Positions 24,843 to 33,259 of a stretch of DNA of 64,000 nt are shown piece after piece. The position numbers and the translations under genes were made by a program. A model generated the notes under the pieces. That model ran no database searches and was not told the DNA's origin. It worked only from the letters and a program-made list of their open reading frames with translations. Numbering within the stretch: position 1 is the stretch's first letter; each line of letters begins with the position of its first letter. Source of the stretch: Cyanosarcina radialis HA8281-LM2 (GTDB lineage: Bacteria > Cyanobacteriota > Cyanobacteriia > Cyanobacteriales > CCAP-1448); assembly GCA_019359615.1 (NCBI GenBank), contig JAHHHA010000032.1, forward strand, positions 1 through 64,000, given 5' to 3'.

Positions 24843-26762
24843 GTGTCTAAGATCCGCCAAAATCTGCTAAAAATCATATCAAAAAAACGCCGATGTTTAA
24901 CTTTAACTATTGTAGTTAGTATTCTAGGCATTGGTGTTGTTTCGTATTGCCGGAATCAGCAAGGTTCTGTAACACCTCAGATATCTAACTATGAGATTTA
25001 TCGTCAAATTCCCATAGCGCAGCCTAATTATTACCCTTTAGATCGGCAATATGCAGCTAATCTTTATCAGCCAGTGGGTTTGTGGACTGGGCGATTAATA
25101 TTACCTGAAAATCGATCGCCTAATTCTAGCCGTTTCGTATTGTTTGAAGTTTACAATGCTCCTGATAATGCTAAAGATTTAATCGGTAAAGTAGTTAAAT
25201 TACAGTGGAGCGATCGCCCTGATGTCAAAGATTATCGTCAGTTAGTAACGCGAGATATTCGGTTTGCAGAAAAGACTATAAAAAGTCAAAGAGTAGGTAA
25301 TTTACATCCAGATAGATTAAATAATAAAAAAGCGATCGATCCTTTGGAATCTCTGGCAGGTGCTAGACCGGATGATAATGTTATAGTTAGGCTGCAAGAA
25401 CCGATATCGCTCTTGCAAGATGGCAAACAACCTATATTAAAAATCGATCGAGAGCCAGTACAAATTACGGGAAGAGTGTATGGATTAGTTAATATTGTCA
25501 AGCGAGAAGCAAATGGAGATCGGGGCGATCGCTTTTTAGTTCGCCACTTTAATAAAGGCTCAAAACAATTTGATGGCGAATTAGAAACTATTCGCATTCC
25601 TCAAGTCATAGCCGATCGCAGCAGCATCCCTAAATCGACCAATCGAGATATCGAAAAATCTCCGCTCAATCCGACTGGTTGGTATATTTATGGGGCTAAA
25701 GATGCTAATGGAATTTTTGTAGTTCAAGCGATCGAACCCCGTGCTTTAATGCGCTTGCAGCCGAATGAGGTGCGATTGAACCAGCAAGATGCGATCGCTT
25801 ATATTGACGAAGAACTATGGAAAAATACGGCTGCCCAAAAGGGTACGGCTAAAGTTATTTTGCTCGATCCAAATTCTTCTCAACCACAGGAGGCGGTTTC
25901 GCGCTGGAAAGAAGGCGATAGGGCAATTGTCATTCATATTTATGGCGGCATTGGCGGTAACAAAGCCGAATCAACCACTTATGGCATAGTCACGGGTCAC
26001 TTTGCTTATGGAATTGCTACTGTAGTGCGAGATCCTCTGAGCGGTGAATTGCGCTTCGATATCGAATACAAGCAGATCTACGCCCATAATCCCGATGGGA
26101 TTATAGCAGGGTCGATCGAATGGTCCGGTTACATGGGAGATTTGCAACGGGGCTGGCTGGGAAATCGACCAGTTGCTGATGCAATTGTTAAACTCGATGC
26201 TGTCACTCAAGATTACGATTTTGGTGGCATCAAACTATCACCTCTAGATGAATTTACTAAGCAGTTAAATATTATGATGGCGCGATATCGAACTGGCGAC
26301 GGTACTGGGGCGGCTATTGTCTCGCCAGCGGCCTCTTGCGTTCAAGATGCCAATCAAGCGCTTTATATTACGATTAAGCGCATTGAAGCCCAGGTAGGTG
26401 CTAATCCTCAGATTCAAGCCTGGTTGAAACTTCATCCCCAAGATTCGCAAACTTTACGATTCGATCGATTAGTGAAATTAGGACGAGCGATCGAACAAAA
26501 TTTAGCACCTTTAGGAATCGTGCGGTCTGACTGGCAGCAAAACGCCGAAAACTTAGCCGGAACTAGTCCAGGTGGAGATTTCATTAGCACTTTTTTAAGC
26601 TGGCGAACGATTTTACCGCGTCGCGCCCACGATGAAATTGCTACAATTTTTCTCCAAAATGGGGCCAGTATATGGATTCTTCGCAGCAATCAAGTAGGTG
26701 GATTCGATCCAGATATTGCGCCCGAAGCGCCTACAGCTTTGTTCGGTCATCGCACGAATTAA
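24843..26762 (+). CDS. Large membrane-anchored protein of unknown function
   Basis: The 639-residue product has one N-terminal membrane helix (CLTLTIVVSILGIGVVSYC) and a long extracytoplasmic part. Recognisable blocks, such as GWYIYGAKDANGIFVVQAIEP and HFAYGIATVVRDPLSGELRF, belong to a conserved cyanobacterial family. I recall relatives continuing into a membrane CAAX-protease-like domain after a GASIWILR..QVGG..PDIAP segment; here the protein ends just after that segment (TALFGHRTN). If that recollection is right, this is an N-terminal-only version. The start is GTG. It ends 7 nt before the SDR gene and is probably co-transcribed. Confidence 0.65.
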   Translation: MSKIRQNLLKIISKKRRCLTLTIVVSILGIGVVSYCRNQQGSVTPQISNYEIYRQIPIAQPNYYPLDRQYAANLYQPVGLWTGRLILPENRSPNSSRFVLFEVYNAPDNAKDLIGKVVKLQWSDRPDVKDYRQLVTRDIRFAEKTIKSQRVGNLHPDRLNNKKAIDPLESLAGARPDDNVIVRLQEPISLLQDGKQPILKIDREPVQITGRVYGLVNIVKREANGDRGDRFLVRHFNKGSKQFDGELETIRIPQVIADRSSIPKSTNRDIEKSPLNPTGWYIYGAKDANGIFVVQAIEPRALMRLQPNEVRLNQQDAIAYIDEELWKNTAAQKGTAKVILLDPNSSQPQEAVSRWKEGDRAIVIHIYGGIGGNKAESTTYGIVTGHFAYGIATVVRDPLSGELRFDIEYKQIYAHNPDGIIAGSIEWSGYMGDLQRGWLGNRPVADAIVKLDAVTQDYDFGGIKLSPLDEFTKQLNIMMARYRTGDGTGAAIVSPAASCVQDANQALYITIKRIEAQVGANPQIQAWLKLHPQDSQTLRFDRLVKLGRAIEQNLAPLGIVRSDWQQNAENLAGTSPGGDFISTFLSWRTILPRRAHDEIATIFLQNGASIWILRSNQVGGFDPDIAPEAPTALFGHRTN

Positions 26763-26769
26763 TATAATT

Positions 26770-27618
26770 ATGCCTAGCGATCGCAAATCGGTGTTAATTA
26801 CTGGTTGCTCTTCTGGAATCGGCAGAGGTTTGGTAGATGAATTTATGCAGCGAGGCTGGCACGTTTTCGCCACGATTCGGAACCTCGAACAACGCCAAGA
26901 TCTGGTAGCAGAATTGTTAGGCAAATATCCCGATCGCCTGACAATACTAGATTTAGAAGTAACTGACAAAATTCAAAGAGATGCCGTTGTCAAAGTAGTA
27001 AAAGAAACGGGCAGATTGGATTGTTTAGTTAATAATGCTGGTTTTGGATTGTTGGGCGTTTTAGAGAATTTAAGCGAAGAGCAAATTCGTTATCAAATGG
27101 AAGTTAACTTTTATGCGCCAGCGTTTCTCACTCGCGATCTGCTGCCATTACTACGCCAAACTAAAGGAAAAGTCGTTTTCGTTTCTTCTGTCTGCGGTTA
27201 CGTCGGATTTCCTTTAATGTCTGCCTATTGTGCTAGTAAGTATGGGTTGGAAGGCTTAGCTGAAAGTCTTTATTACGAAATAGAACCTCATGGAGTTGAC
27301 GTTAGTTTAATTGAAGTAGGTTTGACTAAAAGCAACTTTGGCGATAATGTAATTTGGGGGACTGGAGAAATTGCAGCTTATCGCCTGCAAACCGATAATT
27401 ATCATCAAGAAAAAGCTAAATTGAGCTTGAAAGCCAAAAATAATATTTCTTTAATAGGTAAACGAGTTGCAGAAATCGCGGAAGGACGCATAAAAAAGCT
27501 GCGAATTCGCGTTGGTGAAGAAGCACAATTAACTCATTTATTTCAACGACTGTTGCCTGCAACTATTTGGGTGAATTTGTTGAAAAGATTTCACCGTCAA
27601 AAGCTTTTAAAAAAGTAG
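26770..27618 (+). CDS. Short-chain dehydrogenase/reductase
   Basis: The 282-residue classical SDR has the cofactor motif TGCSSGIGRGL, the NNAG motif (CLVNNAGFG), and the catalytic Ser and YxxxK (SSVCGYVGF, YCASKYGLEG). The N-terminal Gly motif followed by FATIRN suggests NADP(H) preference. The substrate is unknown; the closest functional types are retinol/steroid-like or acyl SDRs. The start ATG 26770 is 7 nt after the preceding gene. A frame starting at 26698 lies inside that gene and is rejected. Confidence 0.9.
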   Translation: MPSDRKSVLITGCSSGIGRGLVDEFMQRGWHVFATIRNLEQRQDLVAELLGKYPDRLTILDLEVTDKIQRDAVVKVVKETGRLDCLVNNAGFGLLGVLENLSEEQIRYQMEVNFYAPAFLTRDLLPLLRQTKGKVVFVSSVCGYVGFPLMSAYCASKYGLEGLAESLYYEIEPHGVDVSLIEVGLTKSNFGDNVIWGTGEIAAYRLQTDNYHQEKAKLSLKAKNNISLIGKRVAEIAEGRIKKLRIRVGEEAQLTHLFQRLLPATIWVNLLKRFHRQKLLKK

Positions 27619-27746
27619 CAATCGCTTCCCCTTGGCAAACTTGGCGTTCGCTCGCCACCCAGTTACTTTGGCGCTATTACTTGAATGTCGAGCCGAAGAG
27701 AGCGAAGTCATTAAAATAACAATCTTAGCGATCGATGTCTCGGTTT

Positions 27747-28493
27747 TTAGATCGAATCTGGGTCTGCTCCCAATTCTCGCAACTTTGCCGCTAAGCGATT
27801 GGCTCGTTGCTGTTCGGCATCGGCTCGTTGCTGTTCGGCTTCTTCTGGCAACAAGACGACATTACCCGCTTCGTCGTAAAACCTCAGCCAAACAGCATTG
27901 TCGTCTTCAACCTGGCCGCGCCAAGTTCCTACCCACAGATTTAAACTCTGACACCACAACCATCTTTGGGGATTTTCTTCGATCGGTTGGTAGCCGCGAT
28001 CGCTATCTAAGTGCCATCCTTGTAAGGAGTTTTCTTTAAAAGGATGAAACACGAAATAATCTTTGGTTTTAAAGACTTGTTCGTAAAGACGTTTTTTTGA
28101 CCCCAAATCTTCAGCTTCGGTTGAATCAGATAGCAATTCAATAATTACATCTGGGTAACGCCCGTTTTCTTCCCAAACCACCCAGCCCAAGCGAGTCGGA
28201 TCGCTTTCAACGTTGAGGACGACCAAAAAATCGGGGCCTTTAAAATCTCTATTTCTGGCTTGTTTGCTGCTGTAATAAACAAACATATTACCGCCAACAA
28301 AAAAGTCTTGGCGTTGCGCCCAATCATGTTTGAGCGATCGAATCAACAAATTCATCGCGACGCGGTGGCGGTTGCTTTCCAATGGTTCTCCGTCATCAAA
28401 AATTAAATCTGTCGGTGGCATGGGAGGTTGCCAGTCCAGATTGTCGGTTACTTCTATAGGAGAGGTTGGCGTAATTTGCGGTGTCATCTGCAT
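27747..28493 (-). CDS. Uma2-family endonuclease with charged coiled C-terminal tail
   Basis: The 248-residue protein has the Uma2 core (NLDWQPPMPPTDLIFDDGEP, GPDFLVVLNVESD, YPDVIIELLSDSTEAED, RLYEQVFKTKDYFVFHPF). Its C-terminal tail EEAEQQRADAEQQRANRLAA is a helical Q/R/A-rich repeat often seen on cyanobacterial Uma2 proteins and again on the copy at 50338. The catalytic acids in PDFLV and PDVIIELL are present. It is convergent with the SDR gene; 27619-27746 holds no gene. Confidence 0.85.
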   Translation of the reverse strand: MQMTPQITPTSPIEVTDNLDWQPPMPPTDLIFDDGEPLESNRHRVAMNLLIRSLKHDWAQRQDFFVGGNMFVYYSSKQARNRDFKGPDFLVVLNVESDPTRLGWVVWEENGRYPDVIIELLSDSTEAEDLGSKKRLYEQVFKTKDYFVFHPFKENSLQGWHLDSDRGYQPIEENPQRWLWCQSLNLWVGTWRGQVEDDNAVWLRFYDEAGNVVLLPEEAEQQRADAEQQRANRLAAKLRELGADPDSI

Positions 28494-28540
28494 GATGAAT
28501 GATGAGTTATGAAAACACCCAGTCGTCCACAGGAATTTAA

Positions 28541-28590
28541 CTGCTATCTTAATCGAGTTCTCGCCAAACTATCTACCGCTTCTCCCCAAC
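28541..28590 (-). pseudogene. Scrap matching the C-terminus of the secreted protein at 7827
   Basis: On the minus strand the sequence reads GGAGAAGCGGTAGATAGTTT then TTGGCGAGAACTCGATTAAG, resembling GGETVDS and VWREIYED of the 7827-8447 gene with a deletion between. It lies just downstream of glmS. It is too short to be a gene and is probably a decayed relative. Confidence 0.45.
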
Positions 28591-28595
28591 GGATA

Positions 28596-30497
28596 TTATT
28601 CCACCGTGACAGATTTAGCTAAATTTCTCGGCTGATCGACATCTAAACCGCGATGGGCGGCAATCTGATAAGCCAGTAGTTGCAGCGGAATTACCGTCAA
28701 AATGGGAGAGAGCAATTCATCTACGGCTGGAACGGGGATCGTATCGTCAAAGGTATCGGCAGCTTCGGAATCGTTCGTGGGGGTAACGCCAATTAAACGG
28801 GCATCGCGGGCTTTGGCTTCCTGGGCGTTGGAGAGGACTTTATCGTAGACATTTCCAGGCATCGCGATCGCTACTACTGGGACTTTAGCATCCAACAAGG
28901 CGATCGGCCCGTGCTTCATTTCTCCCGCTGGATAGCCTTCAGCGTGGATGTAGCTGATTTCTTTTAATTTCAACGCCCCTTCTAAAGCGATGGGAAAATT
29001 TATCCCCCTACCAAGGAAGATAAAATCTTGGGTTTCAGCTAACTCGTGAACCAGGTTTTCGACGTAGCGTTCTTGACTTTCTAAAATTACTTCAATTTCG
29101 GCGGGTAGCTGCCGCAATCCCGATATAATCTGTTCTAATTTAGTTGGGGCGATCGTTTGACGGCGATAAGCTAAATCCAACGCCAAACAATAAAATGCCA
29201 TCAATTGCGCCACAAAAGTTTTGGTGGCTGCCACCCCAATTTCAATGCCAGCATGAGTGTTGATAATATTGGGTATCATTTGCCCTAGCGTACTTTCCGG
29301 GCGATTGGTTATTCCTAGCAATCGAGGTTGAAAAGAGGGCCGATTTCCGTTTTGACAATAGGCAGCGCGGCGCTCTTTTTCCATCGCCAAAGCTGCTAGA
29401 GTATCGGCTGTTTCACCCGATTGGGTGACACCAATGGAGAGGGTATTCGGTGTTAGGGGCGATGGCGCGTAGCGAAATTCCGAAGCGTATTGCACCATCG
29501 TTGGAATTCCTGCTAGTTGTTCTAACAGATATTTACCGACTAATCCGGCGTGCCAACTGGTACCGCAAGCAACTATTTGTATTTGCTCTAAATCTCTGTA
29601 GAGTTCGTCTGATAAACCCAAGTTAATGGGGGAATTTTTCGATTCTGGTTGCCAGTCGTCGTTGAGATAAGATTCCAAACAGGCTCGCACTACCCCTGGT
29701 TGCTCGTAAATTTCTTTGAGCATGAAATGCTTGAATCCCTGTTTTTCCACCATTACAGGGTTCCAGTTGAGGGTGCGCGGGCTTTTCTTGAGTCGATCGC
29801 CTGCAAAGTTATAAACTTCTACTCCTAGAGATGTCAGCCTGGCCATTTCTCCGTTTTCTAAAGGCAAAACGGCATTGGTATGAGGGACTATGGCGGGGGT
29901 ATCGGAAGCGCAGAAAAACTCGCCTTTCCCAAATCCAATGACTAACGGGGCTTGTTGCCGCGCCACGATGAATTCGTCGGGATAGTCGGCAGAAATAACC
30001 GCAATTGCAAATGCACCCTCTAATTTGTTGACGGCTTGCCTCACCGCTTCTAACAGGGGAGAGGGAGAAATAGATGAAGAAGAAGAGAGAAATTCGGCAA
30101 TCAGGTGGGGGATAACTTCGGTGTCGGTATCCGAGCGAAATTCGTGTCCCCGTTCTTTCAGTCCTTCTCTTAATTCCCGATAGTTTTCAATAATGCCATT
30201 TTGCACCACTGCCAACCGTCTAGCTGTATCCGTGTGGGGATGGGCGTTGTATTCTTCGGGCTTGCCGTGAGTTGCCCAGCGGGTATGTCCGATGCCGATC
30301 CGCGATGGGTTGACTTGACTTTCTAATTTTTCTCGCAAGTTGCAGAGTTTGCCTTTGGCGCGAATGCAATCTAGCTGCCCTTCCAAAACTGTAGCGATAC
30401 CAGCCGAATCGTAGCCTCGATACTCTAGTTTTTCTAGCCCAGAGAGCAAGATGTCTGTAGCTGCTTGCGTGCCAATATAACCGACGATGCCACACAT
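28596..30497 (-). CDS. glmS: Glutamine--fructose-6-phosphate aminotransferase (isomerising)
   Basis: GlmS makes glucosamine-6-phosphate for peptidoglycan and lipopolysaccharide. The 633-residue protein has the N-terminal glutaminase domain with nucleophile Cys2 (MCGIVGYIG), then two SIS isomerase domains (IVACGTSWHAGLVGKYLLE; YASEFRYAP; GVTQSGETADTLAAL). The tail is DQPRNLAKSVTVE. All are canonical. The ATG has a GAGAGGAG Shine-Dalgarno. Length fits the family (about 610-635). Confidence 0.98.
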   Translation of the reverse strand: MCGIVGYIGTQAATDILLSGLEKLEYRGYDSAGIATVLEGQLDCIRAKGKLCNLREKLESQVNPSRIGIGHTRWATHGKPEEYNAHPHTDTARRLAVVQNGIIENYRELREGLKERGHEFRSDTDTEVIPHLIAEFLSSSSSISPSPLLEAVRQAVNKLEGAFAIAVISADYPDEFIVARQQAPLVIGFGKGEFFCASDTPAIVPHTNAVLPLENGEMARLTSLGVEVYNFAGDRLKKSPRTLNWNPVMVEKQGFKHFMLKEIYEQPGVVRACLESYLNDDWQPESKNSPINLGLSDELYRDLEQIQIVACGTSWHAGLVGKYLLEQLAGIPTMVQYASEFRYAPSPLTPNTLSIGVTQSGETADTLAALAMEKERRAAYCQNGNRPSFQPRLLGITNRPESTLGQMIPNIINTHAGIEIGVAATKTFVAQLMAFYCLALDLAYRRQTIAPTKLEQIISGLRQLPAEIEVILESQERYVENLVHELAETQDFIFLGRGINFPIALEGALKLKEISYIHAEGYPAGEMKHGPIALLDAKVPVVAIAMPGNVYDKVLSNAQEAKARDARLIGVTPTNDSEAADTFDDTIPVPAVDELLSPILTVIPLQLLAYQIAAHRGLDVDQPRNLAKSVTVE

Positions 30498-30655
30498 GGG
30501 ACTTCTCCTCTCTTGAATGCCAGATCGTATATTACCTTGCCCAAATCTACAAGGGCGATCGCTAGAACGTCAAGAATCTTTAAGGACGATTCGATCGCCC
30601 ATTGCGGACTCTTAGACACAGTTAAGCTTATTCCAAAATTGAATATTATAATTCT

Positions 30656-31009
30656 ATGGTATGGACAATTATCTTTCACCCAGCCTTTAGAGATTGGCTT
30701 TACGAACAGGAAGAAGACGTTCAAGATTCAATCTTGGCAATTCTGGGAGTGTTAAAACAAGAAGGACCTCTGCTGGGAAGACCCTATGTGGATACCATCC
30801 AAGGTAGTAAATATCCCAATCTCAAAGAGCTTCGAGTTCAACATGGTGGCGAGCCTTGGAGAATACTATTTGCCTTCGATCCGATGCGTCAAGCGATCGT
30901 ATTAGTTGGAGGAAATAAAACTGGCGATAAACGATGGTATGAGAAAAATATTCCTTTAGCAGAACAAAGATTGGACGAACATCTGGAAACTTTAAAAGAG
31001 AATGACTAA
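30656..31009 (+). CDS. higB: RelE/HigB-family toxin (phage Gp49-like)
   Basis: The 117-residue protein belongs to the HigB/Gp49-like (DUF891) toxins: IIFHPAFRDWLYEQEEDVQD, ILGVLKQEGPLLGRPYVDTI, KELRVQHGGEPWRILFAFDP, AIVLVGGNKTGDKRWYEKNI. The last block with Lys/Arg/Tyr is the expected mRNA-interferase active region. Toxin-first order with the antitoxin overlapping by TAATG is the usual HigBA layout. The unit should be an mRNA-cleaving toxin neutralised by HigA. Confidence 0.85.
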   Translation: MVWTIIFHPAFRDWLYEQEEDVQDSILAILGVLKQEGPLLGRPYVDTIQGSKYPNLKELRVQHGGEPWRILFAFDPMRQAIVLVGGNKTGDKRWYEKNIPLAEQRLDEHLETLKEND

Positions 31010-31329
31010 TGATTACTTTTGACTCAGAAATGGAAAAATTACCTCCCGAACGGAGAGCTAAAATCGAAACTAAAACTCAAGAGTTACTGAAGCAAGTTAA
31101 TACAATCAAACAAATTAGACAAGAATTAGGGTGGTCGCAATCAGATTTAGCCGAACGACTTGGTATGCAACAATCGACGGTATCAAAATTAGAAAAATCT
31201 CCAGAAAATATCACTCTAGGGAAGTTAGCTAATGTGGTTACGGCTTTAGGTGGAGAATGGAAAATAGTCTTGAAGTTTCCCCATACTGAGGAAATCGAAT
31301 TATCTAGTAGCGATGCTAACTCAGTATAG
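31009..31329 (+). CDS. higA: HigA-type XRE antitoxin
   Basis: The 106-residue protein carries an XRE helix-turn-helix (IRQELGWSQSDLAERLGMQQ then STVSKLE) preceded by a helical segment and followed by a dimer/toxin-binding tail (WKIVLKFPHTEEIELSS). It starts one nt before the toxin stop (TAATG) and so is translationally coupled. A decayed partial copy of this gene lies at 35925-36110. Confidence 0.9.
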   Translation: MITFDSEMEKLPPERRAKIETKTQELLKQVNTIKQIRQELGWSQSDLAERLGMQQSTVSKLEKSPENITLGKLANVVTALGGEWKIVLKFPHTEEIELSSSDANSV

Positions 31330-31385
31330 TTGGCAGAATCGATCGCCAATACTCGTTCTAGTTGGTTAATAAGTTCGGCGGATTT

Positions 31386-31891
31386 TTAAGCGACAGCATC
31401 CAATCGATACACATCCATCTTCGCTCCATAAAATACCGTTTCCCTCTCATATCGCATACCTAGCTTTTCCAGTATCCTAACTGAGGCAGTATTCGATCGC
31501 TCAACAATACCTAGAATGTAGGGAAACTCGAACCGTTCAAATCCATATTCGATCGCCCCTATTGCTGCTTCAGTTGCTAACCCCTTACCCCAATATTTAG
31601 AATCTAGCCGATATCCAATTTCTTTTTCATCTTTGTTATCTATTTGCTCTACTGCTATCCCGCAATAGCCAATTAACCGATCGCTCTCTTTGAGAGTAAC
31701 AGCCCACTTCCCAAATCCAAATTTTTTGTACGAGGTAATGAAACTCTCGATTTTTTCTTGCGTTTGTGAGATGGAAAAAACGTCAGTTGGAGAAAATTTC
31801 ATTACTTGTGGATCTGCCAGAATCGGTGCGAGTTCTCGAAAGTCTGTCCGTTGAAATTCTCGAAGAACAAGCCGTTGTGTTTCGATCGGCA
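31386..31891 (-). pseudogene. RimJ/RimL-type GNAT acetyltransferase split from its start codon by an IS
   Basis: The body encodes a complete GNAT domain from PIETQRLVLREFQRTDFREL to GMRYERETVFYGAKMDVY. It includes the acetyl-CoA loop (DSKYWGKGLATEAAIGAIEY) and SNTASVRILEKLG. The IS at 31892-33061 is inserted within the start codon: the A of ATG and the GAGGAA ribosome site are now at 33070-33086, while TGCCGATC continues at 31891. The frame stays open into the IS (to an ATG at 31952), so a fusion product with IS-derived N-terminal residues is possible. Confidence 0.88.
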
Positions 31892-33061
31892 GGGAGCATC
31901 CAGTTTTGGCAGAAATAATCAAATAGCGAGTAAACCATTGAGGTAAGCACAACGAACGGAGAGGATTTGATTGACACTCTCAATCTGCCACTGTGCGCCA
32001 GAAATTTTGCTCCTAGCGCCAATCTGTTTAATGGCTGACTCGACAGCACCAGAACCAATAGAACAAAGTTGTTCAGCCTGGTAATAGCTGTAGTTGACCA
32101 GGCGAGAGTGATGTTTTTCCAGATAAGCCATGAAATTCTTCACTTGTCGGCCTCGGCAATTGTCAAATAAAGCTTTAGTTGCTTCTACTTGACCCTGCCA
32201 CAATAGAGCTTCAGCAGCTTTGAGGCGCTTGAAAGAACCACCAACTTTATAGAGATTCTCCTTGAGATGATACCAATCTAAAATTTCCCAACGAGAAAAT
32301 TGTTCGGATTGACCCAACTGTTGCACCAGATTCCACACCCCATCATGACCATCTCCCAAGCACACCAGCGGGTTCACCAACTCCTGGCTATTGACGTAAT
32401 CAACTAATGATTGGTTGTCATCAAAAAAAGCACCAGAGTAAATTCCTTGGAGACGAACCGTTTTATAGTCTCGCCAATATCCGCCCGCTTGTGGTTCCCC
32501 CCGCAGTCGGACTTTGCCACCATCGACACTGACTTCTCCAACGGCTTGCAGAGCCGATGGTAATGGCAAATCTTGTAACAACACCAGTTGTTGTTGTGTT
32601 GAGTGACTCACTTTCACTCCGGTCAGAGCCTCGATCTCACTTTCAGCATTTTGGTAGGATTCGTTGGCTGATAGCCTCAAACAGCACTTTTGCAGCAGTG
32701 GGCTTAACCGACTTCTGGGCTTGACACCCAGTTTCTCTAACTGTTTGGCTTTTAATTTCAATTCCCCCACTAGGCTTTTGATTTTCCTGGTTTTACCGAT
32801 TTTGGTTCTAGTTTTTTGTTCGATAAAAAAAGGGCGATTTCTGGGCTGACGTGTTCTAAGATTTGACTGCGTACTGTTTTTTCTATGCTTTCCAGGTCGG
32901 TCAGCTTACTTGGTTCGGTTTCTTCATATAACAGTGCTGCCAATTCTTGTAAGCAGGCTTTGAGCCGCTCTTGTCGCTCCTGGTTCATCGTTGCTGCTCC
33001 ACTCTTCTTGCCCTCTTATCTTCTCCTAAAATCTGTAGAGCTTCCAAAAGTGGATGCTCCC
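31892..33061 (-). mobile_element. ISKra4-family insertion sequence, 1170 bp, complete
   Basis: Terminal inverted repeats GGGAGCATCCAGTTTTGG (31892-31909) and, on the other strand, GGGAGCATCCACTTTTGG (33044-33061) differ at one position. An 8-bp direct repeat GATCGGCA flanks the element (31884-31891 and 33062-33069), which is the target duplication. The transposase gene inside reads on the minus strand. The near-perfect ends and target repeats indicate recent insertion. Family assignment rests on the transposase sequence type. Confidence 0.92.
31919..32988 (-). CDS. ISKra4-family transposase in two frames (likely -1 frameshift)
   Basis: The first frame (32988 to 32770, 72 codons) encodes the N-terminal part MNQERQERLKACLQELAALL. 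The second (32770 to 31919) continues VGELKLKAKQLEKLGVKPRS. The two join if ribosomes slip -1 in the A-rich stretch before the TAG at 32770-32772 (several A-AAA tetramers: GTAAAAC, GGAAAAT, TCAAAAG). DDE acids are visible: SVDGGKVRLRG, CLGDGHDGVW, SGAVESAIKQIG. Two overlapping frames occur in some ISKra4 members, so programmed frameshifting is more likely than decay. Confidence 0.8.
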
Positions 33062-33259
33062 GATCGGCATTTTGTCGGGCTTCCTCGCTCAGCTAAATCG
33101 AGTTATTGCACAGGAGTATAACTTAACGCGAGTTCGGAATTCGGAGTTATATCGAATCCGGTTGAATAACCGTTTGCTCGCGTGTGGCTTCGGATCGGAC
33201 TTTAAGCTTATCCCGAACTGAGGTTAACTTACTGCCGATCGCAGATGGCTCAAGCTTTG

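Noticed and set aside
31919-32988. Transposase as a simple frameshift pseudogene
   Set aside because: The intact terminal repeats, target duplication and overlapping frames with A-rich slip sites favour a working two-frame transposase, although decay is not excluded.
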